Below, one piece after another: positions 45,586 to 54,634 of a stretch of DNA of 64,000 bases (its first letter is position 1; each line of letters opens with the position of its first letter). The position numbers and the translations under genes were made by a program. The notes under the pieces were generated by a model. It made no database searches, was not told where the DNA came from, and worked only from the letters and a program-made list of their open reading frames with translations. The stretch spans positions 186,001 to 250,000 of the forward strand of contig NZ_JAJHPV010000020.1 in the NCBI RefSeq assembly GCF_020831365.1, written 5' to 3'. The stretch comes from Massilia agrisoli (lineage in GTDB: Bacteria; Pseudomonadota; Gammaproteobacteria; Burkholderiales; Burkholderiaceae_D).

Positions 45586-46764
45586 ATGCTGCGCAAAACC
45601 ATTCTTGTCCTTGCCGTCGCAACGACGCTCGTCGCATGTAGCAAGGAATCCAAGGAACCTGCAAAGGCGGGCGCCGGCACCGCCCAGGCGGCCGCCAACA
45701 AGGACGCCAAGGCGCCGGTCAAGCTGCTGATTTCTCCGGAAGACCTGCTCACGGTGCAGAGCAACTCGGTCGCCTCGGGCCCGGTCATCACCGGCTCGGT
45801 CCAGCCTGAGCGCAAGGCCGACCTGCGCGCCGAAGTTTCGGCCGTGGTGCTGCAGGTGCTGAAAGAGAATGGCGACGTGGTCAAGCGTGGCGACGTGCTG
45901 GTCAAGCTTGATGAAACGGCGATCCGCGACAGCCTGAACTCGGCCGAAGCCGCTGCGCGCGCATCCAAGCAGGCACTCGACCAGGCCGAGCGCCAGGTCG
46001 AACGCATGAAAACCCTGCGCACCTCCGGCATGACCTCGGCCGCGGCCATGGATGACGCCGAAGTGCGCCGCAACAATGCACTGAGCGACCTGGCTGCCGC
46101 CCGCACCCGCGCGGTCCAGGCGCGCCAGCAGCTGCAGCGTACCCTGGTGCGCGCGCCATTTGACGGCGTGGTCAGCGAACGCAAGGTATCGGCCGGCGAC
46201 ACCGCTTCGATCGGCAAGGAACTGCTGAAAGTCATCGACCCGACCAGCATGCGCTTCGAAGGCCGCGTATCGGCCGACCGCATCGCCATGGTCAAGCCAG
46301 GCCAGGCGGTCAACTTCCGCATCAATGGCTACCCCGGCCAGGAGTTCCGTGGCGTGGTCAAGCGCGTCGACCCGGCGGCCAATGAAGTCACCCGCCAGGT
46401 TGAAGTGCTGGTCGGTTTCGCACCGGGCGCAGCCCAGCCGCGCGTTTCGGGCCTGTACGGCGAAGGCCGTATCGAGGCGGAGACGGCCGCGGCGCTGATG
46501 CTGCCTGAAGGTTCGCTGGTCAAGGCCGGCGACTCGGCCTTCGCGTGGCGCCTGAAAGACCGCACCCTGAACAAGGTCGGCATCAAGCTCGGCCCGCGCG
46601 ATCCGCGCAGCGGCCAGTATGAAGTGCTGAGCGGGCTGGCAGCGGGCGACATCGTGATGCGCTCCGTGAGCTCGACCTTTACGGACGGCCAGAAGGTGGA
46701 AATGGCAGCGTCCGCCAAAGTCGCCAGCGCGAACGCTGGCCAGCCAGCCGCACAAGGAAAATAA
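45586..46764 (+). CDS. RND efflux periplasmic adaptor (membrane fusion protein)
   Basis: A 392-residue lipoprotein: signal ILVLAVATTLVAC with lipidation at Cys18, then a Lys/Ala-rich tether. The barrel-sandwich (lipoyl) halves are ADLRAEVSAVVLQVLKENGD and RTLVRAPFDGVVSERKVSAGD, around a coiled-coil hairpin (about 125-185). A beta-barrel and a membrane-proximal domain follow. It bridges the RND pump encoded four bases downstream with an outer-membrane channel, for which no gene is present here. Confidence 0.93.
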   Translation: MLRKTILVLAVATTLVACSKESKEPAKAGAGTAQAAANKDAKAPVKLLISPEDLLTVQSNSVASGPVITGSVQPERKADLRAEVSAVVLQVLKENGDVVKRGDVLVKLDETAIRDSLNSAEAAARASKQALDQAERQVERMKTLRTSGMTSAAAMDDAEVRRNNALSDLAAARTRAVQARQQLQRTLVRAPFDGVVSERKVSAGDTASIGKELLKVIDPTSMRFEGRVSADRIAMVKPGQAVNFRINGYPGQEFRGVVKRVDPAANEVTRQVEVLVGFAPGAAQPRVSGLYGEGRIEAETAAALMLPEGSLVKAGDSAFAWRLKDRTLNKVGIKLGPRDPRSGQYEVLSGLAAGDIVMRSVSSTFTDGQKVEMAASAKVASANAGQPAAQGK

Positions 46765-46767
46765 GCC

Positions 46768-49700
46768 ATGTTCTTATCCGATTTCAGCATCAAGCGGCCA
46801 ATTGCAACGATTGTCCTGATCGTTGCAATGATGTGCCTGGGCCTGCTGGCCCTGAACAAGCTGCGGGTCAACCAGAACCCGGACGTCGAAATCCCGGCGC
46901 TGATGATCATGATCCCGTATCCGGGCGCATCGCCCGAGACGGTTGAGCGCGAGGTGGTCAACCGCATCGAGAAGTCGCTGCAAAGTATTTCCGGCGTTAC
47001 CGAAGTGAACGTCGATGCACGCGAAGGCTCCGCCAACTTCTGGCTCGAGTTCGGCTTCGACAAGAACCTGATCGAGGCGTCCGACGAAGTACGCAACGCG
47101 ATCGCCGCGGTGCGCTACAAGCTGCCGGTGGAGATGCGCGAGCCGATCCTGCAGCGCTTCGACCCGGCCAGCCAGCCGATCGTCAACATGTCGCTGTCCT
47201 CCAGCACCCAGAGCCACGCGGAAATCTCGCGCCTGGCCGAGGACGTGCTGGCCGACCGCTTCCGCGGCGTCGACGGGGTAGCGGCGGTCAACGTCAACGG
47301 CGCACTGCGGCGCGAGCTGTCGGTGCTGCTGCGTTCCGAAAAGCTGCGCGAATATAACGTCTCGGTCTCGGAAGTCGTGGCTGCCCTGCGCAACCAGAAC
47401 ACCAACGCACCGGTCGGCAAGATTCGCAGCGACCTGGATGAAAAGAGCATCCGCCTGATCGGCCGGATCGAGTCGCCGGAGGCGTTCCAGCAAATCGTGG
47501 TCAAGCGCCGCGGCGACGAACTGGTGCGCCTGGCGCAAGTGGCTGAAATCCAGGATGGCTTTGCTGAAGTCAACAACGTCAGCATCCGCAGCGGCAAGCC
47601 GAACGTTGGTATCTCGGTGATCCGTTCGCGCGAGGCAAGTACCGTCAGCGTGGCCAACAAGGCCAAGGAACTGATCAAGGAAATCGAAAAAGACCTGCCG
47701 GAAGGCACCAAACTCGAAGTCACGCGCGACGGCGGCGACGAAGCCCAGCGCAGCCTGAACAACGTGATCGAATCGCTGGTGTTCGGCGCAGTACTCACCA
47801 TTTTCGTGGTGTACGCTTTCCTCAACTCGTGGCGCTCGACCCTGATTACCGCGCTGTCGCTGCCAACCTCGGTGCTGGCCTCGTTCATCGCAGTCTGGCT
47901 GTCGGGGTTCACGCTGAACTTCATGACCCTGCTGGGCCTGTCGCTGGCGATCGGCGTACTGATCGATGATGCGATCGTGGTGCGGGAAAACATCGTGCGC
48001 CACATGCAAATGGGCTCGGACCGCCGCAAGGCCGCGATGGAAGGCACCGCGGAGATCGGCATGGCCGTGGCCGCGACGACCTTCTCGATCATCGCCGTGT
48101 TCATTCCGGTGGCATTCATGCCGGGCATTTCCGGCGAGTGGTTCCGTCCATTCGCACTGACCGTGACCTGCTCGGTACTGGTCTCGCTGGTCATCTCGTT
48201 CACGCTTGACCCGATGTTGTCGGCCTACTGGGGCGACCCGGTCGACCACCACACGGCGCCGAAGAAGGGCCTGTCGAAAGTACTGCAGCGCTTCAACGAG
48301 TGGTTCGACCACCAGGCCGACCGCTACGGCAACGTCATCGGCTGGGCCTTGCATCACCGTATCTGGATGACCCTCATTGCTGTCTCCACCTTCGCTGGTG
48401 CGATCGCCCTGCACGTGATGTTCGGCGGCTCGAGCTTCCTGCCTGCGGCCGATAGCGGCAACCTGCGGATCGAAATCCGCACGCCGGCATCGTCGTCGGT
48501 CGGCTACTCCCAGGCCAAGGTCGAGAAAGCGGCAGAACTGGCGCGCTCGATTCCCGAGACCAAGGACACGAACAGCTTCATCAACCTGAGCGGCGGCCAG
48601 GTGTATGTCGACATCGGCAAGCGCACCACCCGCGAGCGCAGCGCCAAGGAAATCGCGGTGGAACTGCGTGCCAAAGTTGCCCAGCTGGTCGGCGCCGAAT
48701 ACACGGTGATCGATGACCTGAACGGCGGCGGCAAGCCGATCCGCATGGAGTTTACCGGCCCGGATTCGCGCAAACTGCTGGAAATCACCACCCAGTACAT
48801 GGACAAGCTGCGCCAGGTTCCCGGTGTCGTCGACGTCGGCCTGTCGGAACAGGATCCGAAGAATGAACTGCAGATCGAGCTCAACCGCGGCCTGGCGAAC
48901 TCGATGGGCATCTCCGTCAATGATGCTGCCCAATCGCTGCGTGTAGCGTTCGCTGGCGTGGAAGTCGGCGACTGGGTCGACCCGACCGGCGAAACCCGTG
49001 ACGTCGCCGTGCGCCTGCACCCTGCCGACCGCGTCAGCGCCGAGAACATCGAGCGCCTGCCGATCGCGGTGACCGGCACCAACCAGATGGTGCCGCTCGA
49101 CCAGATCGCCACGATTACGATGGGCAAGGGCCCGTCGACCATCTCGCACAAGGATGGCAAGCGCGTTATTGCTGTGTCCGCCAACGTACAGGGCCGTTCG
49201 CCTGGCGAGGCGACCCAGGATGCAGTCAAGCTGGCCGAAACGATGGACTATCCGCCAGGCTACGGCCGCAAGCTGGGTGGCGCCGGCGAAGACCAGAAGG
49301 ATCTGTTTACCAACATGACCATCGCGTTGTTGTCCGGTATCGGCCTGATGTACCTGATCCTGGTCATGCAGTTCGGTTCGTTCACCGCACCGGTCGCCGT
49401 CATGCTGTCGCTGCCACTGTCGCTGATTGGCGTGGTGCTGGCGCTGATGCTGACTGGTAATACGCTGAACCTGATGAGCTTCATTGGCATCATCATGCTG
49501 ATGGGCCTGGTGGCAAAGAACGCGATCCTGCTGCTGGACGCGGCGCGCAAGCGTGAAGCGGAAGGGTATGGCCGCGAGGATTCGCTGATGTACGCCGGCC
49601 GCATGCGCCTGCGTCCGATCCTGATGACCACGTTCGCGCTGATCGCGGGTATGTTCCCGGTCGCGCTGGGACTGGGCGAGGGGGGGGAGTTCTACCGTCC

Positions 49701-49980
49701 GCTGGCGATTGCGATTATCGGCGGCACGATCACCTCGACCATCCTGACCTTGCTGGTGGTACCGACGTTCTACGACAGTATCGAGATCAAGCGCGACAAC
49801 ATGGCTGCCAAGTTCCACCGCCGCGCTGAGCGTTACCACGCGCTGCCTGCGTTCGTGATGACCTTCGTGGAAGTGATCCTGTTCCTGACCTTCATCCGGC
49901 TGATCTACCGCCTGGTCATGAAGGCGGTTGGCAAGGCGACCGGCCGCCGCCCGGTGGTGGCGCCCGGGCTGGCGCGGTAA
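46768..49980 (+). CDS. RND efflux permease (AcrB/MexB superfamily)
   Basis: A 1070-residue inner-membrane proton antiporter with 12 helices and two large periplasmic loops. The N-terminus FLSDFSIKRPIATIVLIVAM is typical. The proton-relay Asp pair is in IGVLIDDAIVVRENIV (TM4). The second half repeats the fold (MQFGSFTAPVAVMLSLPLSLIG). Adaptor and permease form a two-gene operon ending in a strong terminator. The substrate (drug, solvent or metal) cannot be told; the lack of heavy-metal motifs favours organic compounds. Confidence 0.93.
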   Translation: MFLSDFSIKRPIATIVLIVAMMCLGLLALNKLRVNQNPDVEIPALMIMIPYPGASPETVEREVVNRIEKSLQSISGVTEVNVDAREGSANFWLEFGFDKNLIEASDEVRNAIAAVRYKLPVEMREPILQRFDPASQPIVNMSLSSSTQSHAEISRLAEDVLADRFRGVDGVAAVNVNGALRRELSVLLRSEKLREYNVSVSEVVAALRNQNTNAPVGKIRSDLDEKSIRLIGRIESPEAFQQIVVKRRGDELVRLAQVAEIQDGFAEVNNVSIRSGKPNVGISVIRSREASTVSVANKAKELIKEIEKDLPEGTKLEVTRDGGDEAQRSLNNVIESLVFGAVLTIFVVYAFLNSWRSTLITALSLPTSVLASFIAVWLSGFTLNFMTLLGLSLAIGVLIDDAIVVRENIVRHMQMGSDRRKAAMEGTAEIGMAVAATTFSIIAVFIPVAFMPGISGEWFRPFALTVTCSVLVSLVISFTLDPMLSAYWGDPVDHHTAPKKGLSKVLQRFNEWFDHQADRYGNVIGWALHHRIWMTLIAVSTFAGAIALHVMFGGSSFLPAADSGNLRIEIRTPASSSVGYSQAKVEKAAELARSIPETKDTNSFINLSGGQVYVDIGKRTTRERSAKEIAVELRAKVAQLVGAEYTVIDDLNGGGKPIRMEFTGPDSRKLLEITTQYMDKLRQVPGVVDVGLSEQDPKNELQIELNRGLANSMGISVNDAAQSLRVAFAGVEVGDWVDPTGETRDVAVRLHPADRVSAENIERLPIAVTGTNQMVPLDQIATITMGKGPSTISHKDGKRVIAVSANVQGRSPGEATQDAVKLAETMDYPPGYGRKLGGAGEDQKDLFTNMTIALLSGIGLMYLILVMQFGSFTAPVAVMLSLPLSLIGVVLALMLTGNTLNLMSFIGIIMLMGLVAKNAILLLDAARKREAEGYGREDSLMYAGRMRLRPILMTTFALIAGMFPVALGLGEGGEFYRPLAIAIIGGTITSTILTLLVVPTFYDSIEIKRDNMAAKFHRRAERYHALPAFVMTFVEVILFLTFIRLIYRLVMKAVGKATGRRPVVAPGLAR

Positions 49981-50006
49981 GCAAGGTAGGTTTTAGCAAG
50001 AGAGGG

Positions 50007-50032
50007 GGGCCGCTGATGCGGCCCTTTTTTTT
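50007..50032 (+). terminator. Intrinsic terminator of the RND operon
   Basis: GGGCCGC, loop TGAT, GCGGCCC, then eight T. It lies 26 bases after the permease stop. Confidence 0.92.
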
Positions 50033-50131
50033 CGTGTCGACGAAAAATGAGGATGAGGGGCGCAGGAGCGGCTTTAACTCGGCGAGTCGTTGCCACGCGA
50101 GGGGGCCTCTCATGCGGTGACTCTCGCTGGA

Positions 50132-50228
50132 CACTTGCGACGCACATATCCTCGACGTGCAAGGCACTTGCGACGCACATTTCCTCGACGTGCAAGGCAC
50201 TTGCGACGCACATCCTCGACGTGCAAGG
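50132..50228. repeat. Three tandem copies of a 31-33-base unit
   Basis: Units at 50132-50164, 50165-50197 and 50198-50228 start CACTTGCGACGCACAT and end CCTCGACGTGCAAGG. They differ only in the two middle bases (AT, TT, or none). Each unit has CTTGC/GCAAG ends that can pair, giving three successive hairpins. No reading frame with coding character crosses them. The remaining gap between the RND terminator and the lipoprotein gene (50033-50313) shows nothing else. Confidence 0.85.
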
Positions 50229-50313
50229 GCAGTCGACCCCGGACGCCGACGTTTCTTCGCACCGATTCCCCCGCAGTGCATGGGCCGACTTAACAGCCCA
50301 TGCTGGGCCGGCC

Positions 50314-50631
50314 TTACTTGGTGTCAGGCGGTGGCGTTGTGGTTGTCGTGGTTGTGCTTTCGGTGGTGGTGGGCGGCGTCGTGGCGTCGGCAGGCGTGGT
50401 GGTGGTCGTGGTCGTGCTCTCGGTTGTGGCCGGCGGCGTTTCCATGGTGGTACCTGTTGCCGTGTCACCCGTTGTACCGCTTGTGCCCGACGTGGTGCTT
50501 GGCGTCGTGGTCGTCGTGGTGGTGGTGTCCGTGGTGCCGGTCGCAGTTTCATCACGCTTGCAGGCGCTGAGCGACACGGTGACCAGCGCCGCCGCCAGCA
50601 GGATTTTCGTTACATTCGAAAGTGATTTCAT
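50314..50631 (-). CDS. Threonine-rich lipoprotein, 105 aa
   Basis: Signal peptide with lipobox LSAC (lipidated Cys24). The mature part is almost wholly Thr, Pro, Ser, Gly and Ala with runs of Thr (for example ESTTTTTTTPADATTPP), repeated twice. It should be an extended, disordered cell-envelope tether. GAGGAG lies seven bases before the ATG. No family was recognised; the composition suggests a surface spacer, possibly glycosylated. Confidence 0.75.
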   Translation of the reverse strand: MKSLSNVTKILLAAALVTVSLSACKRDETATGTTDTTTTTTTTPSTTSGTSGTTGDTATGTTMETPPATTESTTTTTTTPADATTPPTTTESTTTTTTTPPPDTK

Positions 50632-50953
50632 TGTTTAACTCCTCGTTCACGTCAATTGAGTGTCGCCTGCGCTTCAATAAGTTGCCGAAACGTAGGAAAC
50701 GCCATTCAGTCCCTCAGTTGAGCCTGATATCGACCCGCGAAAGGGACCATCAGGGAACCGACGCAGCGAGACACGTGGCCCCGTTCAGTGCACGAATTCG
50801 ACTGTAAAAATTAGACTTGGAAGCTTCTCGCCAGTTCGTCGAATTGTTCAAAACCGCCTCAATTTGACATTCGTGCGCCTTTGGTTTGATACGGCGCAAA
50901 CTCGTATCACACCGGTTTGCATGCGGACCGGAAATATCCGCAGCACTTCCCCT
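50632..50953. other. 322-base gap without a gene
   Basis: Upstream region of the lipoprotein gene. Two weak dyads are visible: AATTCGAC (50795-50802) with GTCGAATT (50838-50845), and GATACG (50888-50893) with CGTATC (50903-50908). Neither matches a known site. No ORF or RNA gene was recognised. Confidence 0.4.
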
Positions 50954-51871
50954 TCATCCGCGCGCAATGCTCTCCATTAGCGCGGGAATCTCGTGGGGAA
51001 TTTCGCGCGCCAGGTAGCCCAGCGTGCCAAAACGTTCGGCCAGCTTGTCGCCGGCCCGCGCGTGCAGGGCAACGCCCCAGCACGCGGCTTGTTCGAGTGT
51101 TGCGCCGCGCGCGGCCAGCCCGGCGACAATGCCGGCGAGCGTGTCGCCCGAGCCAGAGATCGCCAGCCCGACATTGCCGCCTTCGTGCGACCACATGGCC
51201 TGGGCGGGCGCGGCAATGACGGTGCGCGCGCCTTTCAGCGCGACGACAGCGTTCCACTGCCTGGCTGCGCGCGCCGCGTGCAGGTCCGGCTCGGCAAGCA
51301 CGTCGTCTTTCGGGGCGCCGGTCAGGTGCGCCATCTCGCCCGCGTGGGGCGTAACGATCACCGGAAGGTCGAAACGGAAGGGCGGCTGCTGGGGCGCGAG
51401 GTCGGGATTCAGGATGATGCCCATGGCGCAGGCGTCCAGCACCACGCTGGTGCCGTCCAGGCGCGGCAGCAATGCGCGCACCAGTGCGGCAGTCGCCGCC
51501 TCGTCCTGCATGCCAGGCCCGATCAGGATCGCGTTGACACGGTCGGCCAGCGGGTTGAGCTCTGCGGTTGCGTCGCGGGTGAAGCCGCCTTCCTTGTTTT
51601 CGCGCAGGCTAATCACCCGCGCTTCCGGAATCGCCAGCGCCACCAGCTGGGCGACGCTTGCGCCGGTCGCAATCGTCAGCTTGCCTGCGCCGGCGCGTAG
51701 CGCGGCGGTGGCGGCGAGGATCACCGCGCCCGGCATCTCGGCCGAACCGCCGAGGATCAGGACGTGGCCACGCACTTCCTTATCGCCGTCCGACGGCGTC
51801 ACCGGCAGCGGCCAGGCGCGCAAAAAGGCGTTGTCGACAGCCGTCGGTAGTGCAGGAGGTTCGTGTTTCAT
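50954..51871 (-). CDS. nnrD: ADP/ATP-dependent NAD(P)H-hydrate dehydratase
   Basis: Repairs hydrated NAD(P)H, using ADP or ATP. A ribokinase-like fold with HVLILGGSAEMPGAVILAATA (glycine loop), IVTPHAGEMAHL and the catalytic-site signature GLAISGSGDTLAGIVAGL. 305 residues: the dehydratase alone, without the YjeF_N epimerase domain that is fused in E. coli Nnr. The epimerase must be encoded elsewhere, if present. It lies 11 bases downstream of the histidine phosphatase gene. Confidence 0.9.
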   Translation of the reverse strand: MKHEPPALPTAVDNAFLRAWPLPVTPSDGDKEVRGHVLILGGSAEMPGAVILAATAALRAGAGKLTIATGASVAQLVALAIPEARVISLRENKEGGFTRDATAELNPLADRVNAILIGPGMQDEAATAALVRALLPRLDGTSVVLDACAMGIILNPDLAPQQPPFRFDLPVIVTPHAGEMAHLTGAPKDDVLAEPDLHAARAARQWNAVVALKGARTVIAAPAQAMWSHEGGNVGLAISGSGDTLAGIVAGLAARGATLEQAACWGVALHARAGDKLAERFGTLGYLAREIPHEIPALMESIARG

Positions 51872-51882
51872 CGCGCGCCTTG

Positions 51883-52647
51883 CTACGCTTTTGGCGCCGC
51901 TGGAATGTCTTTTTGCACCGTGATCGGCGTGCCGGTCTCAAGCAGGGGCGCAACGAAGTTCGCCGTTTGCAGCACCAGCTTGCCGCGCTTTCCGAGCGTA
52001 CGGTCAAAGGAGTACGAGGTAGCCGAACAGTTGGGCACGTCGCCGGCGCGGTCGATGTCGAGGATACGCGCTTCGTCGAGCCGCTCGAACAGGTAGCGGA
52101 AGCAATTGACCGTCACCTGGTGGCCCACGATGAGGACGCGCTCCTTGCAGTATTCGCGCGTGATGGTATCGAGCACGCTGCGCAGCCGCAGGATGACGTC
52201 GCACCAGCTTTCGCCGCCAGGAGGCCGGAAATAGAACTTGCCGACGTGCTGGCGCTGCTCGTACAGCTCAGGGTATTTGTGCGAAATGCCGTGCGTGGTC
52301 AGGCGGTCGAGGATGCCGAACTCTTTCTCGCGCAGCCGTTCGTCAACCTGGACGGTCATCAGATTGTCGCGGCCGATGGCTTTGATGATAATGCGCGCAG
52401 TTTCTGCGGCGCGAACGTAGGGCGAGTGAAGGACAACATTGGGCCGCTTGTGATCCGGCAACGAAGCGAACCAGTCGCCCAGCGCATGCGACTGCTGGAC
52501 GCCCAGGTCCGACAGGGGGACGTCGACGTCCCGCTCCGCAATGTCGATGAGGTGCCCGGCCGCGGCCTCGGCAGCGTCGCGCGCGACGTTGCCCGAGCTC
52601 TGGCCATGCCTTACCAGCCAAATATCCTGTGGCCACTTTTGTTCCAT
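51883..52647 (-). CDS. Histidine phosphatase family protein
   Basis: A 254-residue member of the phosphoglycerate-mutase-like superfamily. The phosphohistidine motif is WLVRHGQSSGN near the N-terminus; LSDLGVQQSHALGDW, HSPYVRAAETARII and VLIVGHQVTVNCF (second His) follow. The substrate is unknown (phosphosugar, phosphoprotein or nucleotide). It precedes nnrD and is probably in its operon. Confidence 0.85.
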   Translation of the reverse strand: MEQKWPQDIWLVRHGQSSGNVARDAAEAAAGHLIDIAERDVDVPLSDLGVQQSHALGDWFASLPDHKRPNVVLHSPYVRAAETARIIIKAIGRDNLMTVQVDERLREKEFGILDRLTTHGISHKYPELYEQRQHVGKFYFRPPGGESWCDVILRLRSVLDTITREYCKERVLIVGHQVTVNCFRYLFERLDEARILDIDRAGDVPNCSATSYSFDRTLGKRGKLVLQTANFVAPLLETGTPITVQKDIPAAPKA

Positions 52648-52724
52648 TCCTGCCGCCTTGCCAATGTTGACACGGCGTCAATGATAGACGGATTCGGCGG
52701 TCCGTCAGCGCACGATAGGCAGGG

Positions 52725-54125
52725 TCAGGCGACCTGCTCGTCGCTGTCCAGATTGAGTTCGGCGTCGCTGTTGAACACCGCAACATCGGTCTGGCCGAGC
52801 ACGCGGCTGGTGACCGTGCCCGCGGTAATCGAGCCGCTGACGTTGAGGGCGGTGCGGCCCATATCGATTAATGGCTCAATGGAAATCAGCAGGCCGGCCA
52901 GGGCGACTGGAAGGTCCAGCGACGACAGCACGATCAGTGCGGCAAAGGTGGCGCCGCCGCCGACACCGGCCACGCCAACCGAGCCCACTGCGATGATGGC
53001 CAGCAGCGGCACGATGAAGGACATCGTCCATGGATCGATGCCGACGGTCGGCGCGATCATCACGGCCAGCATGGCCGGATAGATGCCGGCGCAGCCGTTC
53101 TGGCCAATCGTCGAGCCGAACGAGGCCGCGAAATTGGCGATGCCTTCCGGTGTGCCGAGGCGCGCGGTTTGCGTCTGCACGCTCATGGGAATGGAACCGG
53201 CGCTGGTGCGCGAGCTGAAAGCGAACGCGAGCACCGGGAAGATTTTCTTTACGAAACGCACCGGGTTCAGTCCCACCGCCGAGATCAGCAGCAGGTGGAC
53301 GCAGAACATCAGGATCAGGGCGCTGTAGGATGCGGCCACGAAGCTGATGAGCTTGGCGATGTCGTCGGGCTTGGAGCCGGCCACCACCATCGTCATCAGC
53401 GCGAAGACGCCGAACGGGGTCAGGCGCAGCACCAGCGTCACCATCCGCATCACGATGACGTGGGCGACCTTGATGAAGTGGCTGAACGATTCGAAGATCT
53501 CCGGCATCTTCCTGGCGATGCCGGTTGCCGAGATGCCGATGAAGATCGAGAAGATCACTACGGCAATGGTCGAGGTCTTGCGCGCCCCCGTCATATCCAG
53601 GAAAGGGTTAGCCGGGATAAACGACAGGATCATGCTCGGCAGCGAAATGCCCTGGGCAGTCGCGAGGTTGCCCTGCATGTACTCGCCGCGCGCGACTTCC
53701 GCTGCGGTGGCGGTCAGGCCGACGGCGGTCAAGCCGAACAGCTTGGCCATGGCGATGCCGATGCCGGCAGCAACAATGGTCGTGGCGATCAGGATGCCGA
53801 TGGTCAGCGCGCTGATCTTGCCGAGCGAGGAAGCATCCCTGAGCTTGAGGATGGCTGAGATGATCGACACCATGATCAGCGGCATGATGATCATTTTCAA
53901 CAGGCTGACATAACCGGTACCGATGATGTCGAGGTAGGCGCTGGTTTCGGTGATGACGGGAGAGGCGGCCCCATACAAGAGCTGGAACGCGGCGCCGAGC
54001 AGCACGCCCAGGCCAAGGCCCGTGAATACCCGCTTGGTGAACGAAGCGTGGGCGGCTTGCATGCGGTACAGCAGGAAGCAAATGGCAAGCGCGGCGGTGA
54101 GGTTCAGGATTAGCAGGGGGCTCAT
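52725..54125 (-). CDS. tcyP: Cation:cystine symporter, TcyP/YdjN type
   Basis: A 466-residue DAACS-family carrier with about eight membrane helices and two re-entrant loops. The loop FAFSSRTSAGSIPMSVQTQTAR matches the Ser-rich HP1 of TcyP rather than glutamate carriers; FGSTIGQNGCAGIYPAML and VGVAGVGGGATFAALIVL complete the transport core. The start at 54125 follows AAAGGA. It would feed cystine to the cell beside the cys sulfate pathway. Confidence 0.85.
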   Translation of the reverse strand: MSPLLILNLTAALAICFLLYRMQAAHASFTKRVFTGLGLGVLLGAAFQLLYGAASPVITETSAYLDIIGTGYVSLLKMIIMPLIMVSIISAILKLRDASSLGKISALTIGILIATTIVAAGIGIAMAKLFGLTAVGLTATAAEVARGEYMQGNLATAQGISLPSMILSFIPANPFLDMTGARKTSTIAVVIFSIFIGISATGIARKMPEIFESFSHFIKVAHVIVMRMVTLVLRLTPFGVFALMTMVVAGSKPDDIAKLISFVAASYSALILMFCVHLLLISAVGLNPVRFVKKIFPVLAFAFSSRTSAGSIPMSVQTQTARLGTPEGIANFAASFGSTIGQNGCAGIYPAMLAVMIAPTVGIDPWTMSFIVPLLAIIAVGSVGVAGVGGGATFAALIVLSSLDLPVALAGLLISIEPLIDMGRTALNVSGSITAGTVTSRVLGQTDVAVFNSDAELNLDSDEQVA

Positions 54126-54304
54126 GTGTTCCTTTGGTAAGGCAGGCACGAGACGGGTCGGCCTGCTGCTGGGGCTGCAGGCATTTTAAAGCTAATCTTG
54201 CAATGGTGCACTTGAGCCGGTGGACGAAGGAGTCTTGCGGCGATGCCGTGTTCACGGGCGCCGGGCCTGGCGCGGCTGCCGGCGTGAACGCGTCAGGAAA
54301 GCGA

Positions 54305-54553
54305 TTACTTGTAGAACGCCTCGACCTTGCCCTTCAATTTGATCAGCATCGGCTTGCCTTTGCGATCCAAGGTCTTGCCGGCGGCGACTTTGATCCAGCC
54401 TTCGCTAATGCAATACTCTTCGACGTCGGTACGTTCCTTGTCGTTGATCTTGATGCCAATGTCGCGCTGGAACACGTCACGGTTGTGGAAAGGACTGCTT
54501 GGGTCGATCGACAGGCGGTCCGGGAGAGGGGGCAGGGTAGTGGTATCAGTCAT
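54305..54553 (-). CDS. DUF3297 family protein
   Basis: An 82-residue protein matching DUF3297 (DRLSIDPSSPFHN, KERTDVEEYCISEGWI, KTLDRKGKPMLIKLKG). The family is widespread, small and uncharacterised. The ATG at 54553 is preferred over an upstream TTG. It stands alone. Confidence 0.88.
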   Translation of the reverse strand: MTDTTTLPPLPDRLSIDPSSPFHNRDVFQRDIGIKINDKERTDVEEYCISEGWIKVAAGKTLDRKGKPMLIKLKGKVEAFYK

Positions 54554-54634
54554 GGGCAAGGATTATCCACCAGAAGCGCGCTGGTGACAATCAGCGCGCA
54601 AAGCAAAGATTCGCTGGATCCGGCTCGGGCATTC

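Noticed and set aside
46774-49839. 1021-codon open frame antisense to the RND permease
   Set aside because: Composition is His/Asp/Arg/Gln-rich without any domain, as expected for the complement of a GC-rich gene. The plus strand encodes a full RND pump.
50132-50228. Possible CRISPR array
   Set aside because: The three repeats are directly adjacent with no spacers, and no cas genes are present.
50047-50625. 192-codon plus-strand frame through the tandem repeats and the lipoprotein gene
   Set aside because: It reads the repeats as ALATHISSTCK copies and then the reverse of the Thr-rich gene. No ribosome site; the lipoprotein frame has one plus a lipobox.
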